Positions 24,559 through 33,847 of a stretch of DNA of 64,000 nucleotides are shown here, one piece after another. The notes under the pieces are model-generated. The model saw only the letters and a program-made list of their open reading frames with translations, was not told the origin of the DNA and searched no databases. Numbering within the stretch: position 1 is the stretch's first letter; each line of letters begins with the position of its first letter. Made by a program: the position numbers and the translations under genes. Source of the DNA: Hallerella succinigenes (GTDB taxonomy: Bacteria > Fibrobacterota > Fibrobacteria > Fibrobacterales > Fibrobacteraceae); the NCBI RefSeq assembly GCF_002797675.1, contig NZ_PGEX01000001.1:1798001-1862000 (forward strand), read 5' to 3'.

Positions 24559-25320
24559 ATATTACCCCTCTTCTTTTAATAATTCGTCCAAGAACAGCTT
24601 TAAAAGGTCCTTTTTCTTGTAAAGGTCCTGGAAAGTAAAGAAATCTTCCTTGTCATTGATTTTTGCACGGAAGAATGAGCCGTTCTTGTGTTCGTCCTTG
24701 CAGACTTCGTTCCAAAGGTAGAACATCACCTTGCCGAGGAACCGTTCCTTAGAAATGACATTGCCGCTATCGGGCTTGATGAAGAATTCGCCGAGTTGCT
24801 TGTCTTCGGATTCGGTGAGATCCAGAATCTTATCATTGACGGTTTCGACAAAATTTTTCCAAAGATAATTCTTCCCGTTAGCGTCAGGAATGTCTATTTC
24901 GTACTTGGCAGCTTCTTTTTCATTTCCTTCTTCGTCCGTAAACGAAATCGGCACATACTCCCAATCAAAGCGACGCTTGAACGCACTATCCATGGGGAAC
25001 AGCGACTGGTCGCTGGTGTTCATGGTGGCGAGAATGTTCAAGTTCGGCGGAAGGGCAATACTTCTTTCGGAAACAGGGTGTATTACTTTACCATCTTTTT
25101 CATAACTAAAGCCGATATAGTCGCTCCAAACGGTTTGCAATCCATCCTTTGAATCCTTTTTTAGCCAATCAGCAAAATCACTATCAATATCGATGCTGTA
25201 ATCAGAAAAACCTTTGCCATTCCTATCGAGCAATTGGAAAATATCTCCGAAAATCTGGGCGCAGTTCCCGCGGTTGATTTCTTCGATAACGAGATAGACT
25301 TGAATATCTTTCCCGCTGTC

Positions 25321-25349
25321 ATTCTGGAGGGGCGAAGCCCCGATAGAAT
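25321..25349. repeat. 29-base interrupted palindrome inside the broken AAA gene
   Basis: ATTCT (25321-25325) pairs with AGAAT (25345-25349) and GGGGC (25329-25333) with GCCCC (25337-25341) around a GAA loop. It encodes a Gly-Ala-Ser-Pro insertion-like stretch (DSIGASPLQND) between conserved AAA segments, so it may be a small inserted repeat. Confidence 0.5.
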
Positions 25350-25630
25350 CACGGGAATCTCTCTGCAAATACAGCTTCCAAGCCGCAGCGTAAGCCTTTG
25401 CGAAAACCTGCGGAACAAAGGAATAGGTGATTTTATCCTGATAGTCGTCTTTTTTTTCTAGGCTTGTATGCGCCTACAAACTGTGCGTAATCGTAATCCG
25501 GGTGAAATGTGGTGCGAAACTTGCGTTCAAACTTGTATTCTTTAAGGAATTTTATGTAAGCCTGAAGTGCGCTATGTTCAGGGTTGCTGACATTATCTTC
25601 TGAATCGACTTCAGAAAGTTTTTCTTCTAA

Positions 25631-27118
25631 CTAGTTGACCCTTAAAAAGTCACTTCGCGAGCGCAGGATAAGGAGGTTCGCCGTTTTTATTCACCCCTTC
25701 CCGGCAAAGGAAGCAACAGTATAGCCATTCCAACAGGACAAAAAAGCGCCTCATGGCCCTCTTGAAGTTGAACGCCGCTGCTGCAAGCTTTGCATTGAGC
25801 ATGTCGCCAAAGATTCCCTTGTAGAAATTTCTACCCATACGGTGGTCGCTTTTCAGGTGGCCGTTGATAGGCTCGATGCCTGCCCTCTTGCAAAAAAGCT
25901 TGTGAGCCTTTTCCTTCTGGTAGTAAGTCGCGTTTTTCTTCGGGACGTCCGGTATCACGATCTTTGTCGTTCCGGATTCCTTTTGTCCGCGGTAGCCTCG
26001 GTCGCATGCGGCCTGGCTCGGCCTGAATCCAAGCATTTGTTCAACATGGTCAAGCGTATCGTCTATCGTATGTCCGTCATACTCGTCCCGGAACGAGACC
26101 GCGCCGACAATGATGCCGCTGTAGCTCCGGGCGATTGACACCTTGTTGCCGAACTCGTATTTCTTGTGTTCCTTGCCCTTGCCGATGCATTTTACTTCGG
26201 GTTCGTGAAGCGAATAGACCTTGTCCTTGTCGCATTTCTTCTGTGCCAGAACTTTTTTGAAAAGCTCGATTTTTTCTTTGTACGTGTTCAACAAGTTCTT
26301 GCTGGCGAGATTTCGCTCTAATTCACGGACGAGCCGTCCCGCGATTGTCTTCAGCCTGCGATCTGCCTTGTGAGCCTTCTTGCCGTTCTTCGGGTGATTG
26401 CGGAAACGCTGGTCACGATGGACCTTCTTCAAGGTTCTCTTGTAGGACTGTCTTTGCGGAAGATCATGCTCTTCCACGATCCTCTGTACCTGTTCTATTA
26501 TCTTGTTCGCAAGTTTGGCGTCTGTAGGGAACGTGATGTTCTTTTCCTGCACGGTCGTGTCAAGAAAGACCGTGCCGCATCCTGTCGGTCCTTGTTTATC
26601 GTGGTCATCGTTGACGAGGATACTTTCCTTGAGGATCATGTCCATGCCCGCTTCGCCAATCATGTGCCGGAAGTGAACAAGTTCGCTCGGGTCGCAGGGT
26701 TGCTCCGTCGAGAAGAACCGTTCTCCGCAAAAATACTGGTAATAGGCGTTTTCCTGAAACTGCTCCACGACGGACTCGTCCGATACGTTGCGGATGTGCT
26801 TCAGGATGATGAGCCCGGTCATGAGACGGATCGGCTTGTTCGGCGCACCCATTTTGTCGTCAAACCGTTTCGAAAACTCGGTCTCGAACTTGTTCCAGTC
26901 AATCTTGTTCGCGAGAACGTAGAGGGAATGCTTGTGGTTCAACTGCTCCTCAAGGGAACAGAAAAGGCTTGTCTGTGCGTGGGATTTTGGCGGTCTGTAC
27001 ATAAAAAATTGCAAGGTTTTCAATCATATTTTAGAAAACCTTGCAATATTTTCACAGGGTAGAAATCAGTTTTTCCCAATAGTTATGCGGGCTGGGCGGG
27101 ATTTTAAGGGACGACTAA
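25631..27118 (-). mobile_element. IS5-like insertion sequence, copy 1 of a head-to-tail dimer (1488 bp)
   Basis: The element starts with CTAGTTGACCCTTAAAA and ends so that the reverse complement of its right end begins TTAGTCGTCCCTTAAAA, giving imperfect terminal inverted repeats. It directly abuts copy 2. The host tetramer CTAA occurs at 25627-25630 and again at 28607-28610 outside copy 2, and removing the dimer plus one CTAA rejoins the host reading frame. It carries one transposase gene. Confidence 0.92.
25650..27023 (-). CDS. IS5-family transposase (DUF772 type), copy 1
   Basis: The 457-residue transposase has the DUF772-type N-terminal block (MGAPNKPIRLMTGLIILKH and YYQYFCGERFF) followed by the DDE core, with the first Asp in FLDTTVQEKNITFPTDAKL, the second in the YSGIIVGAVSFRDEYDGHT/ACDRGYRGQ region, and a late Glu in GIEPINGHLKSDHRMGRN. 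The length is usual for IS5-like elements. It is identical to copy 2 except for one substitution (Ala for Gly in the segment RRLKTIAGRL), so both are probably functional. Confidence 0.95.
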   Translation of the reverse strand: MKTLQFFMYRPPKSHAQTSLFCSLEEQLNHKHSLYVLANKIDWNKFETEFSKRFDDKMGAPNKPIRLMTGLIILKHIRNVSDESVVEQFQENAYYQYFCGERFFSTEQPCDPSELVHFRHMIGEAGMDMILKESILVNDDHDKQGPTGCGTVFLDTTVQEKNITFPTDAKLANKIIEQVQRIVEEHDLPQRQSYKRTLKKVHRDQRFRNHPKNGKKAHKADRRLKTIAGRLVRELERNLASKNLLNTYKEKIELFKKVLAQKKCDKDKVYSLHEPEVKCIGKGKEHKKYEFGNKVSIARSYSGIIVGAVSFRDEYDGHTIDDTLDHVEQMLGFRPSQAACDRGYRGQKESGTTKIVIPDVPKKNATYYQKEKAHKLFCKRAGIEPINGHLKSDHRMGRNFYKGIFGDMLNAKLAAAAFNFKRAMRRFFVLLEWLYCCFLCREGVNKNGEPPYPALAK

Positions 27119-28606
27119 CTAGTTGACCCTTAAAAAGTCACTTCGCGAGCGCAGGATAAGGAGGTTCGCCGTTTTTATTCACCCCTTCCCGGCAAAGGAA
27201 GCAACAGTATAGCCATTCCAACAGGACAAAAAAGCGCCTCATGGCCCTCTTGAAGTTGAACGCCGCTGCTGCAAGCTTTGCATTGAGCATGTCGCCAAAG
27301 ATTCCCTTGTAGAAATTTCTACCCATACGGTGGTCGCTTTTCAGGTGGCCGTTGATAGGCTCGATGCCTGCCCTCTTGCAAAAAAGCTTGTGAGCCTTTT
27401 CCTTCTGGTAGTAAGTCGCGTTTTTCTTCGGGACGTCCGGTATCACGATCTTTGTCGTTCCGGATTCCTTTTGTCCGCGGTAGCCTCGGTCGCATGCGGC
27501 CTGGCTCGGCCTGAATCCAAGCATTTGTTCAACATGGTCAAGCGTATCGTCTATCGTATGTCCGTCATACTCGTCCCGGAACGAGACCGCGCCGACAATG
27601 ATGCCGCTGTAGCTCCGGGCGATTGACACCTTGTTGCCGAACTCGTATTTCTTGTGTTCCTTGCCCTTGCCGATGCATTTTACTTCGGGTTCGTGAAGCG
27701 AATAGACCTTGTCCTTGTCGCATTTCTTCTGTGCCAGAACTTTTTTGAAAAGCTCGATTTTTTCTTTGTACGTGTTCAACAAGTTCTTGCTGGCGAGATT
27801 TCGCTCTAATTCACGGACGAGCCGTCCCCCGATTGTCTTCAGCCTGCGATCTGCCTTGTGAGCCTTCTTGCCGTTCTTCGGGTGATTGCGGAAACGCTGG
27901 TCACGATGGACCTTCTTCAAGGTTCTCTTGTAGGACTGTCTTTGCGGAAGATCATGCTCTTCCACGATCCTCTGTACCTGTTCTATTATCTTGTTCGCAA
28001 GTTTGGCGTCTGTAGGGAACGTGATGTTCTTTTCCTGCACGGTCGTGTCAAGAAAGACCGTGCCGCATCCTGTCGGTCCTTGTTTATCGTGGTCGTCGTT
28101 GACGAGGATACTTTCCTTGAGGATCATGTCCATGCCCGCTTCGCCAATCATGTGCCGGAAGTGGACAAGTTCGCTCGGGTCGCAGGGTTGCTCCGTCGAG
28201 AAGAACCGTTCTCCGCAAAAATACTGGTAATAGGCGTTTTCCTGAAACTGCTCCACGACGGACTCGTCCGATACGTTGCGGATGTGCTTCAGGATGATGA
28301 GCCCGGTCATGAGACGGATCGGCTTGTTCGGCGCACCCATTTTGTCGTCAAACCGTTTCGAAAACTCGGTCTCGAACTTGTTCCAGTCAATCTTGTTCGC
28401 GAGAACGTAGAGGGAATGCTTGTGGTTCAACTGCTCCTCAAGGGAACAGAAAAGGCTTGTCTGTGCGTGGGATTTTGGCGGTCTGTACATAAAAAATTGC
28501 AAGGTTTTCAATCATATTTTAGAAAACCTTGCAATATTTTCACAGGGTAGAAATCAGTTTTTCCCAATAGTTATGCGGGCTGGGCGGGATTTTAAAGGAC
28601 GACTAA
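27119..28606 (-). mobile_element. IS5-like insertion sequence, copy 2 of a head-to-tail dimer (1488 bp)
   Basis: Same orientation and length as copy 1, with no bases between the two. The few differences I noticed include gcgattgt/cccgattgt near 27827, one base near 28094, one near 28163, and the right end TTTTAAAGGAC against TTTTAAGGGAC. The near identity points to a recent event. Confidence 0.92.
27138..28511 (-). CDS. IS5-family transposase (DUF772 type), copy 2
   Basis: 457 residues, same motifs as copy 1, with Gly instead of Ala in RRLKTIGGRL. It is intact and lies in the same direction. In tandem IS dimers the abutted ends can form a strong hybrid promoter and reactive junction, so transposition from this arrangement may be frequent; that is general knowledge of IS dimers, not shown here. 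Confidence 0.95.
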   Translation of the reverse strand: MKTLQFFMYRPPKSHAQTSLFCSLEEQLNHKHSLYVLANKIDWNKFETEFSKRFDDKMGAPNKPIRLMTGLIILKHIRNVSDESVVEQFQENAYYQYFCGERFFSTEQPCDPSELVHFRHMIGEAGMDMILKESILVNDDHDKQGPTGCGTVFLDTTVQEKNITFPTDAKLANKIIEQVQRIVEEHDLPQRQSYKRTLKKVHRDQRFRNHPKNGKKAHKADRRLKTIGGRLVRELERNLASKNLLNTYKEKIELFKKVLAQKKCDKDKVYSLHEPEVKCIGKGKEHKKYEFGNKVSIARSYSGIIVGAVSFRDEYDGHTIDDTLDHVEQMLGFRPSQAACDRGYRGQKESGTTKIVIPDVPKKNATYYQKEKAHKLFCKRAGIEPINGHLKSDHRMGRNFYKGIFGDMLNAKLAAAAFNFKRAMRRFFVLLEWLYCCFLCREGVNKNGEPPYPALAK

Positions 28607-29093
28607 CTAACACAGAAAGTTCATCTACATTCCAAATGTCGCCGAATTTTTCTTTGTTGTCAAGGACCTCTGCGTAATGAGCCTTTTTCGCCGTGTCAGA
28701 ATCAAGGAACAGCTGCTTTCTGATTTCACCAGGCACTTCCAAAAATATCTTCATTAGGAAGAATCGAGTTTACTTTAAAAGACTTGCCTGTGCCAGGAGC
28801 ACCAAAAAGAATTAGTTGGGTTGAATTGATATTTTGTATTTTGTCATTCAAACGAGAGAATCTTTCTTCAAACAACTGCTTTAAGTTTTTTACTTCTTAT
28901 TCTCCAAATTGTAAAACTTGCTTCGGTGAGAGCTCTCTATTAATATCCGCTTGGGAATATATTGTTATTTGAAAAAATTTCTCTCCATCGATTTTTTGAA
29001 TGAATATCTCGCCAAAACATCTTTTTTAATTTGAAAATCAATGTCAGACATTTGTATTCAATTAATGTTAATTCGAAACATTTGGCACCTCTG

Positions 29094-31172
29094 CTAATTT
29101 TGTTTTGGGTATCTTTCTTCCATATATTTTTCAAGATTTTCTACAATATAAAAATTCCATAGTTCTTTTATTGTTTCATCAAAATAATCCTCAATTTTCT
29201 GATTTCGCCTTTTTAACTCTATATCTTGAGGAATTTCAATATTGTCAAACGGCACAATCTCTTGATCATTATTAATCTTACGACCAGCATTCAAGTGGTC
29301 TATTATACGATTGAACATTTTTATGAAAAATAAATATGATTTGCGAGATAATAAAATTTTTTTATTTTCTTCTATCACGAACTCCATTTTCCCATTTGTA
29401 ATAAATTTGGGAAGTTCATCGTATGTAAGGGTCAGAGAGATGTAATCTCCAATGGCTCGAGTTGCCCATCCGGCACCTCCTTCAAACATGCAAAATTCAC
29501 TTTGCTTGTATTTATTACTTGTCAAATAAAGAAGTAAGACATTATCTTTCAGTATATTGTCTTTGATTTGTTTTGCAAGAGCGTCCTTATTGTCGTACTG
29601 ATCAACACTGTCTTCCTTTGATGTGTAAAAAATTTCTTCGTCTCTAGCGCCCCTATCTTTTAACGTATAGTAAATAAAATCAGAAATTGGTCTATCAGCT
29701 CGCGAATGTGAAATAAATAATTTATAATCATTTTTGGGAGCAACATCTCCCTTTATTTTGTTTGATAATGTTATGGACAACTCCTGTTTGGATTTTTCTG
29801 ACAGACCTTTTACGTTAGAAAGCTCTTCATCCATTTCCCTTGTAAATTGCTTTTTCGCATTGTCATCTTGTTTTTCTTTTAATCTTTTTTGTTTTTCTTT
29901 TATTTTATCTGCAAGAGCAGTCCTTTTACTTATTAGATGATAGACAATGTTTGATACAATATTTTTCAACAATAAAATACGTTCGTCTTGTTCGTCTAAG
30001 CCTTGTCTATTTGATGTTGCGATATCTGGCAAATCATCATCATCAAGTATATCAAAATGAATTTCACCTTCAATATAATTTACAAAGGCCTGTGTATTAT
30101 TTATGACATTTAAAAAATTTTCAATAGCAAGTTTATTTCGCACATACAATCTCAATTGGATTGGATTATAAAACTTGTCCTTAGAGAACAATGGATCATT
30201 CTTTTGTGCCGCTTCTTTATCAATTGTGCCGTGTAAACCAATCCAGCCGTTCAGCGAATATCTTTTTTTTATTTTTTCTCCATTTGCGGTTTTAAAATAA
30301 TCGTCACCCTCAATCTTAATATTTTCTTTTGTTGGAGAAAATTCAGAGATTTCAATGTTATGAGGGTACGATTGATTTCCATATAGTTTGGGATAAGGAA
30401 AACGGATTATGCAATCTTTTGCATTTTTGATTTCTTTGATTATTTTAGACCGTCCATTGCTTTTATATTCGATAAAAGCCATATTTTTAAAAGCAATTTC
30501 TTTTTGTACTACTTGAAAAGAAATCTTTTGATTATTTTTATCTCTTACGCAAAGATGAATCTTCCGATTATCCATCGAATCTAAGGCAAAAATATTCGAC
30601 AGCTTTCTTGCTAAAGCTGCATACGCAACTTCGCCAAGTCCTGTTAAATCTACATTCTCTAATCGTAGCGTAGTGCCGGTCTTGCACTCTCCCCATATAT
30701 CAGAACAATCTAAAATTATATCATCTTTAATATTGCGCAAAAAAGGTTTTTCTTCCTTATCATTGGCATTTTCGTGAAATTGCATTTCCCATTTCGAATT
30801 AGTATCCGTAGTTTTTGATATCAAATAATATTTATCTGTCAGATACAATGCAGCCAATTTCCCTATTCCTTTTCTCCCCATTAAAAGATATCCGTCATTA
30901 TATTTTTTTGCATTTACTCGTTTGTTAAAACCCACTTTTACATATGTACTAATTCCATCTCGATTCATGCCGGAGCCATCATCTATAATTTCTATAGTCG
31001 ATTTGTTTTTGTTTATGCAGTTTATATAAACATAAACATTCGTTGCTCCAGCATCGAATCCATTTGCAACCAATTCTGAAATCGCGCTCCATACATTTGA
31101 GTAAAGATTTTTTCCAAGTAATTTTAGTGCAAGCCAACCAAATTCAAATTTGACATCATTTAATTTGTTCAT
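29094..31172 (-). CDS. GHKL ATPase (MutL/MORC-like) fused to a C-terminal TIR domain
   Basis: The 692-residue protein begins with a GHKL ATPase domain: N-box SELVANGFDAGATNV, IIDDGSGMN (Bergerat G1) and LMGRKGIGKLAALYL (G2). A coiled-coil middle (about 420-460, KEKQKRLKEKQDDN) leads to a TIR domain from about 490: DYKLFISHSRADRPISDFI and later SNKYKQSEFCMFEGG, where the second Glu matches the catalytic Glu of NAD-cleaving TIRs. It is 3 bases from the C5 methyltransferase gene. GHKL ATPases related to MORC are known in restriction operons with Sau3AI/MutH-like nucleases; a fused TIR is unusual. The sequence is clearly AT-rich. Confidence 0.85.
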   Translation of the reverse strand: MNKLNDVKFEFGWLALKLLGKNLYSNVWSAISELVANGFDAGATNVYVYINCINKNKSTIEIIDDGSGMNRDGISTYVKVGFNKRVNAKKYNDGYLLMGRKGIGKLAALYLTDKYYLISKTTDTNSKWEMQFHENANDKEEKPFLRNIKDDIILDCSDIWGECKTGTTLRLENVDLTGLGEVAYAALARKLSNIFALDSMDNRKIHLCVRDKNNQKISFQVVQKEIAFKNMAFIEYKSNGRSKIIKEIKNAKDCIIRFPYPKLYGNQSYPHNIEISEFSPTKENIKIEGDDYFKTANGEKIKKRYSLNGWIGLHGTIDKEAAQKNDPLFSKDKFYNPIQLRLYVRNKLAIENFLNVINNTQAFVNYIEGEIHFDILDDDDLPDIATSNRQGLDEQDERILLLKNIVSNIVYHLISKRTALADKIKEKQKRLKEKQDDNAKKQFTREMDEELSNVKGLSEKSKQELSITLSNKIKGDVAPKNDYKLFISHSRADRPISDFIYYTLKDRGARDEEIFYTSKEDSVDQYDNKDALAKQIKDNILKDNVLLLYLTSNKYKQSEFCMFEGGAGWATRAIGDYISLTLTYDELPKFITNGKMEFVIEENKKILLSRKSYLFFIKMFNRIIDHLNAGRKINNDQEIVPFDNIEIPQDIELKRRNQKIEDYFDETIKELWNFYIVENLEKYMEERYPKQN

Positions 31173-31175
31173 ATT

Positions 31176-32396
31176 CTAAATCCCTTTTAGAAATTTTTCT
31201 ATTTGTTTAGACATTTCCAAAGCCAATAAAGGTGGAACAGCATTCCCTATTTGCATTGTCACATCATCTTTCCCTCCAAAAAATTTAAACCAATCTGGAA
31301 AAGACTGTATTCGCGCACCTTCTCTGGGCGACAGAGCTCTATTTTGATTATAATGAATACATCTCAATGACGATGGAGTTGATAAATTGTTTGTTATAGT
31401 AGGAGAAGGACTGCTTTCTATCAAACGACCATACGTATTGCCGTATCCAGATGTCAGTCTATATTTTTCGTCTATTTTGCCTTCATCAACTAACTTATTA
31501 AAATCATTTTTCCCCTGTCCTTGAGCTACATTTTCTATTACAGTTCGAATTTTTTCGCCATAAATACCACAATAATGTTGAGTTAGTGTATTATTACTTC
31601 CCCGCATCAATCGTTGATAATCGTTACAAGGATTTTGCGTATAGTTTTGAATGTTTTCCCCTTCATTCAATAATGGTAAATCAGAAATCGCCTGAGATAC
31701 TGAGATGGGTGTTGCGTCTAACGGCTCAGGATACACCCAATCTTGTTCAATATCAGACCTTACTCCAACAATAAACACTCGTTCTCTATTCTCGGGAACA
31801 CCAAAAGCTGAAGCATTTAATGTTTTACAACTGATTTTATACTTTAAATCCTTGTCTACTTTCGAAAAATGTTTTTTTATTTTATTTATTATTAAATCTC
31901 CATAATGATCAACAATAGGTTGGTTTACCGTTCTAGATTTTTTCTTTATTTTCTCGTATAAAATATTTCCATTTTCATCTTTTTTATAGAATATTTCCCG
32001 CATCGATAATATGCCCCTAACATTTTCAAATAGAAACATTTTGGGCCTAGTAACTTTTATGATTCTCAAATATTCTTTAAACATCTGAGCTTTTTCATCA
32101 TAGAGTCTTTTTCCAGCAGTGCTATATGATTGACAAGGGGGGCCACCAATAATTAAATCTACCAAATTATCTCCGATTAATTGTAATATTTCTTCCGAAT
32201 TTAATTCGCGAACATCTCGATTCACCATATGAATGTCAGGATAATTATCGGAAAAAGCTTGAGCAGCATTTTTATCAAATTCATTCGCAAATAGAAAATG
32301 ATTTTGATTATTACGTACAAAGGAAAATCCTTTTTTTTTGTAATAAAAACCAAAGGTCAATCCACCTGCTCCTGAAAAAAGATCAATTATATTCAT
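31176..32396 (-). CDS. DNA (cytosine-5) methyltransferase, AT-rich copy
   Basis: The 406-residue enzyme has the C5 motifs in order: IIDLFSGAGGLTFGF (I), IIGGPPCQSYSTAGKR with the catalytic Cys (IV), FLFENVRGIL (VI), ENRERVFIVG (VIII) and QIGNAVPPLLA (X). The target recognition region (about 215-330) is too divergent to assign a site. It methylates DNA, which should protect host sites from one of the linked endonucleases. It lies between the 471-residue Sau3AI-like nuclease gene (12-base gap) and the GHKL-TIR gene (3-base gap) in one minus-strand series. Its base composition differs from the other methyltransferase in the cluster. Confidence 0.93.
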   Translation of the reverse strand: MNIIDLFSGAGGLTFGFYYKKKGFSFVRNNQNHFLFANEFDKNAAQAFSDNYPDIHMVNRDVRELNSEEILQLIGDNLVDLIIGGPPCQSYSTAGKRLYDEKAQMFKEYLRIIKVTRPKMFLFENVRGILSMREIFYKKDENGNILYEKIKKKSRTVNQPIVDHYGDLIINKIKKHFSKVDKDLKYKISCKTLNASAFGVPENRERVFIVGVRSDIEQDWVYPEPLDATPISVSQAISDLPLLNEGENIQNYTQNPCNDYQRLMRGSNNTLTQHYCGIYGEKIRTVIENVAQGQGKNDFNKLVDEGKIDEKYRLTSGYGNTYGRLIESSPSPTITNNLSTPSSLRCIHYNQNRALSPREGARIQSFPDWFKFFGGKDDVTMQIGNAVPPLLALEMSKQIEKFLKGI

Positions 32397-32408
32397 GAAT
32401 AACTTTAT

Positions 32409-33824
32409 TTAGAAAGAATAGTTAAGTTGTTTCAGCACGTATTCCCGATTCAACCAATAGCACATCTTTTTCACTTGAAAACCTTGCGCACCTTCGGTTG
32501 TGTCGGCGGCGTTCTGTGCTTTGGGGCGAATATGGCAAATGGGGTTTTCTGAAGCTTTTATAAAATGCTCGTAATTTCCCACAGCAACTTTGGCACGAGT
32601 GTCTTCCCAGAGGATTTTTCCCTGTTCCAAATCCTTAAAGGGCATCGTCCAGAACATCACTTTCTCTAGGCGAACCTGCTTGTCGTTTTTCACGGCGGGT
32701 TTCCTGAATATGATGAACATAAACCGCTGCGTGAACATTTCATAAAGTGCGGAATCTTCCCAGAAATGTTCATGGACGATTTCCTTGTAATTCACGTTCG
32801 GGAACGACATCGCCTCTTTCAAGTTGCCGTTGGCTTCGAGCCGGATCGTCTTGATGGCGATTTCGGCTTTTTCGAATTCGGCAATCTTCTTCGACTTGAT
32901 GCCGAGAATGGCACGGCATACATTGTAAGCCATGGATTTGCTTTGACCGAATTCTACGCCCAAAATCTTTTCAATCTCCGCAATCGTCTTGCCATAATAC
33001 GGAGAGAATTTCCTTTCAATCAGCTGCTCAAAAGTTTCCGATTCGCGGTAATCAGAAATGCTGCGAACAACGCTTTCCGCAGTTTCTTGCGCCTTTAGGA
33101 TTTTCTTCTTTTGCAGTTCGCTTACAAAAAGGTCGTGATACATCTCCGGATGCTTCAGAGAATCCAGAATAATCGTATTGACATACCTCGACTTGATTGA
33201 ATACGCACGCTGGGGAGCCAACTCTTCGGATTTTGGCTGCTGGCGCATTTCAGCTCCTGCCCTTGACCCCTTTGTGCAAGCGGCAAGGTAAAGCGTATCG
33301 CCTTCCGAAATTTCATGGGCCTTTCCGGCAAGAATTTTATTGTGGATTATAGCCCAGTCGTCCTTGATGATTTTCAAATCCGTTTCAGGGAATTTCCAAT
33401 AGCGGACAATCTTGAAGATTACGTCAAACGGAAGTTTGCCCTCTTCGTGCAGATAGAACATCAGCAACAGCAACTCGTTCTTTTTCCAGAAACTGCTTGT
33501 ATAGAATGTCTTGGCAGCTTCTTCAACATAATCAATCATGTTGAGAACGAGACGTTCCTTTGAAAGCATGCTTCCATCAGACGCGGTTTTCAAAGGCGTA
33601 CATTTTAGCTCGACGCCCGCTTCCTTAAAATCCGGCTCCGACTTAGAATTCGGCTCATATTGAAAATGATACTTCTCGACGGCATTCCCTAAGCCTCCTT
33701 TACCCGATTGAACTAGTTTCGCTTCACCATACACATCCCACAAGGTCTTCCCAAGCATTTTCCTAGCATGCTCAAGAATGGACTCCTTGGAAGTTTTGTC
33801 ATATGGCAAGATTGATTCGTTCAT
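32409..33824 (-). CDS. Sau3AI/MutH-family type II restriction endonuclease, 471 residues
   Basis: The N-terminal domain holds the MutH/Sau3AI active site SEPDFKEAGVELKCTPL: D-x6-E-x-K with exactly the spacing of MutH D70/E77/K79. The whole protein has the two-domain length usual for Sau3AI. Sau3AI cuts GATC; the same site is likely because the linked methyltransferase at 35.5-36.8 kb looks like a Sau3AI-type GATC enzyme. Normal codon and base composition for this genome, unlike the next gene. Confidence 0.88.
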   Translation of the reverse strand: MNESILPYDKTSKESILEHARKMLGKTLWDVYGEAKLVQSGKGGLGNAVEKYHFQYEPNSKSEPDFKEAGVELKCTPLKTASDGSMLSKERLVLNMIDYVEEAAKTFYTSSFWKKNELLLLMFYLHEEGKLPFDVIFKIVRYWKFPETDLKIIKDDWAIIHNKILAGKAHEISEGDTLYLAACTKGSRAGAEMRQQPKSEELAPQRAYSIKSRYVNTIILDSLKHPEMYHDLFVSELQKKKILKAQETAESVVRSISDYRESETFEQLIERKFSPYYGKTIAEIEKILGVEFGQSKSMAYNVCRAILGIKSKKIAEFEKAEIAIKTIRLEANGNLKEAMSFPNVNYKEIVHEHFWEDSALYEMFTQRFMFIIFRKPAVKNDKQVRLEKVMFWTMPFKDLEQGKILWEDTRAKVAVGNYEHFIKASENPICHIRPKAQNAADTTEGAQGFQVKKMCYWLNREYVLKQLNYSF

Positions 33825-33847
33825 ATAAAAATAGAAAGGCTCTTCTT

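Larger units (their letters stand above)
24562..29051 (-). pseudogene. LlaJI-type McrB-like AAA subunit, broken by frameshifts and an IS dimer
   Basis: Pieces of one AAA gene are spread over this span. The N-terminal part after an ATG at 29051 shows frame changes and stops near 28960 and 28900. The Walker A piece TQLILFGAPGTGKSFKV (about 28830-28780) shifts frame at a T run near 28755. The next piece (DSDTAKKAHYAEVLDNK, DELSV) ends at 28607 where two IS copies are inserted. Past the IS the frame resumes in phase (LEEKLSEVDSED ... TFHPDYDYAQFVGAYKP), then shifts again at an A8 run (25450-25457, seven would keep frame). The last 268 residues keep Walker B LVIEEINRGNCAQIFGD and sensor ILATMNTSDQS. 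A full-length protein cannot be made. Confidence 0.85.

Noticed and set aside
26370-27062. Plus-strand ORFs inside the IS copies
   Set aside because: They recur identically in both copies only because the IS is duplicated. They are antisense to the transposase and do not look like a protein.
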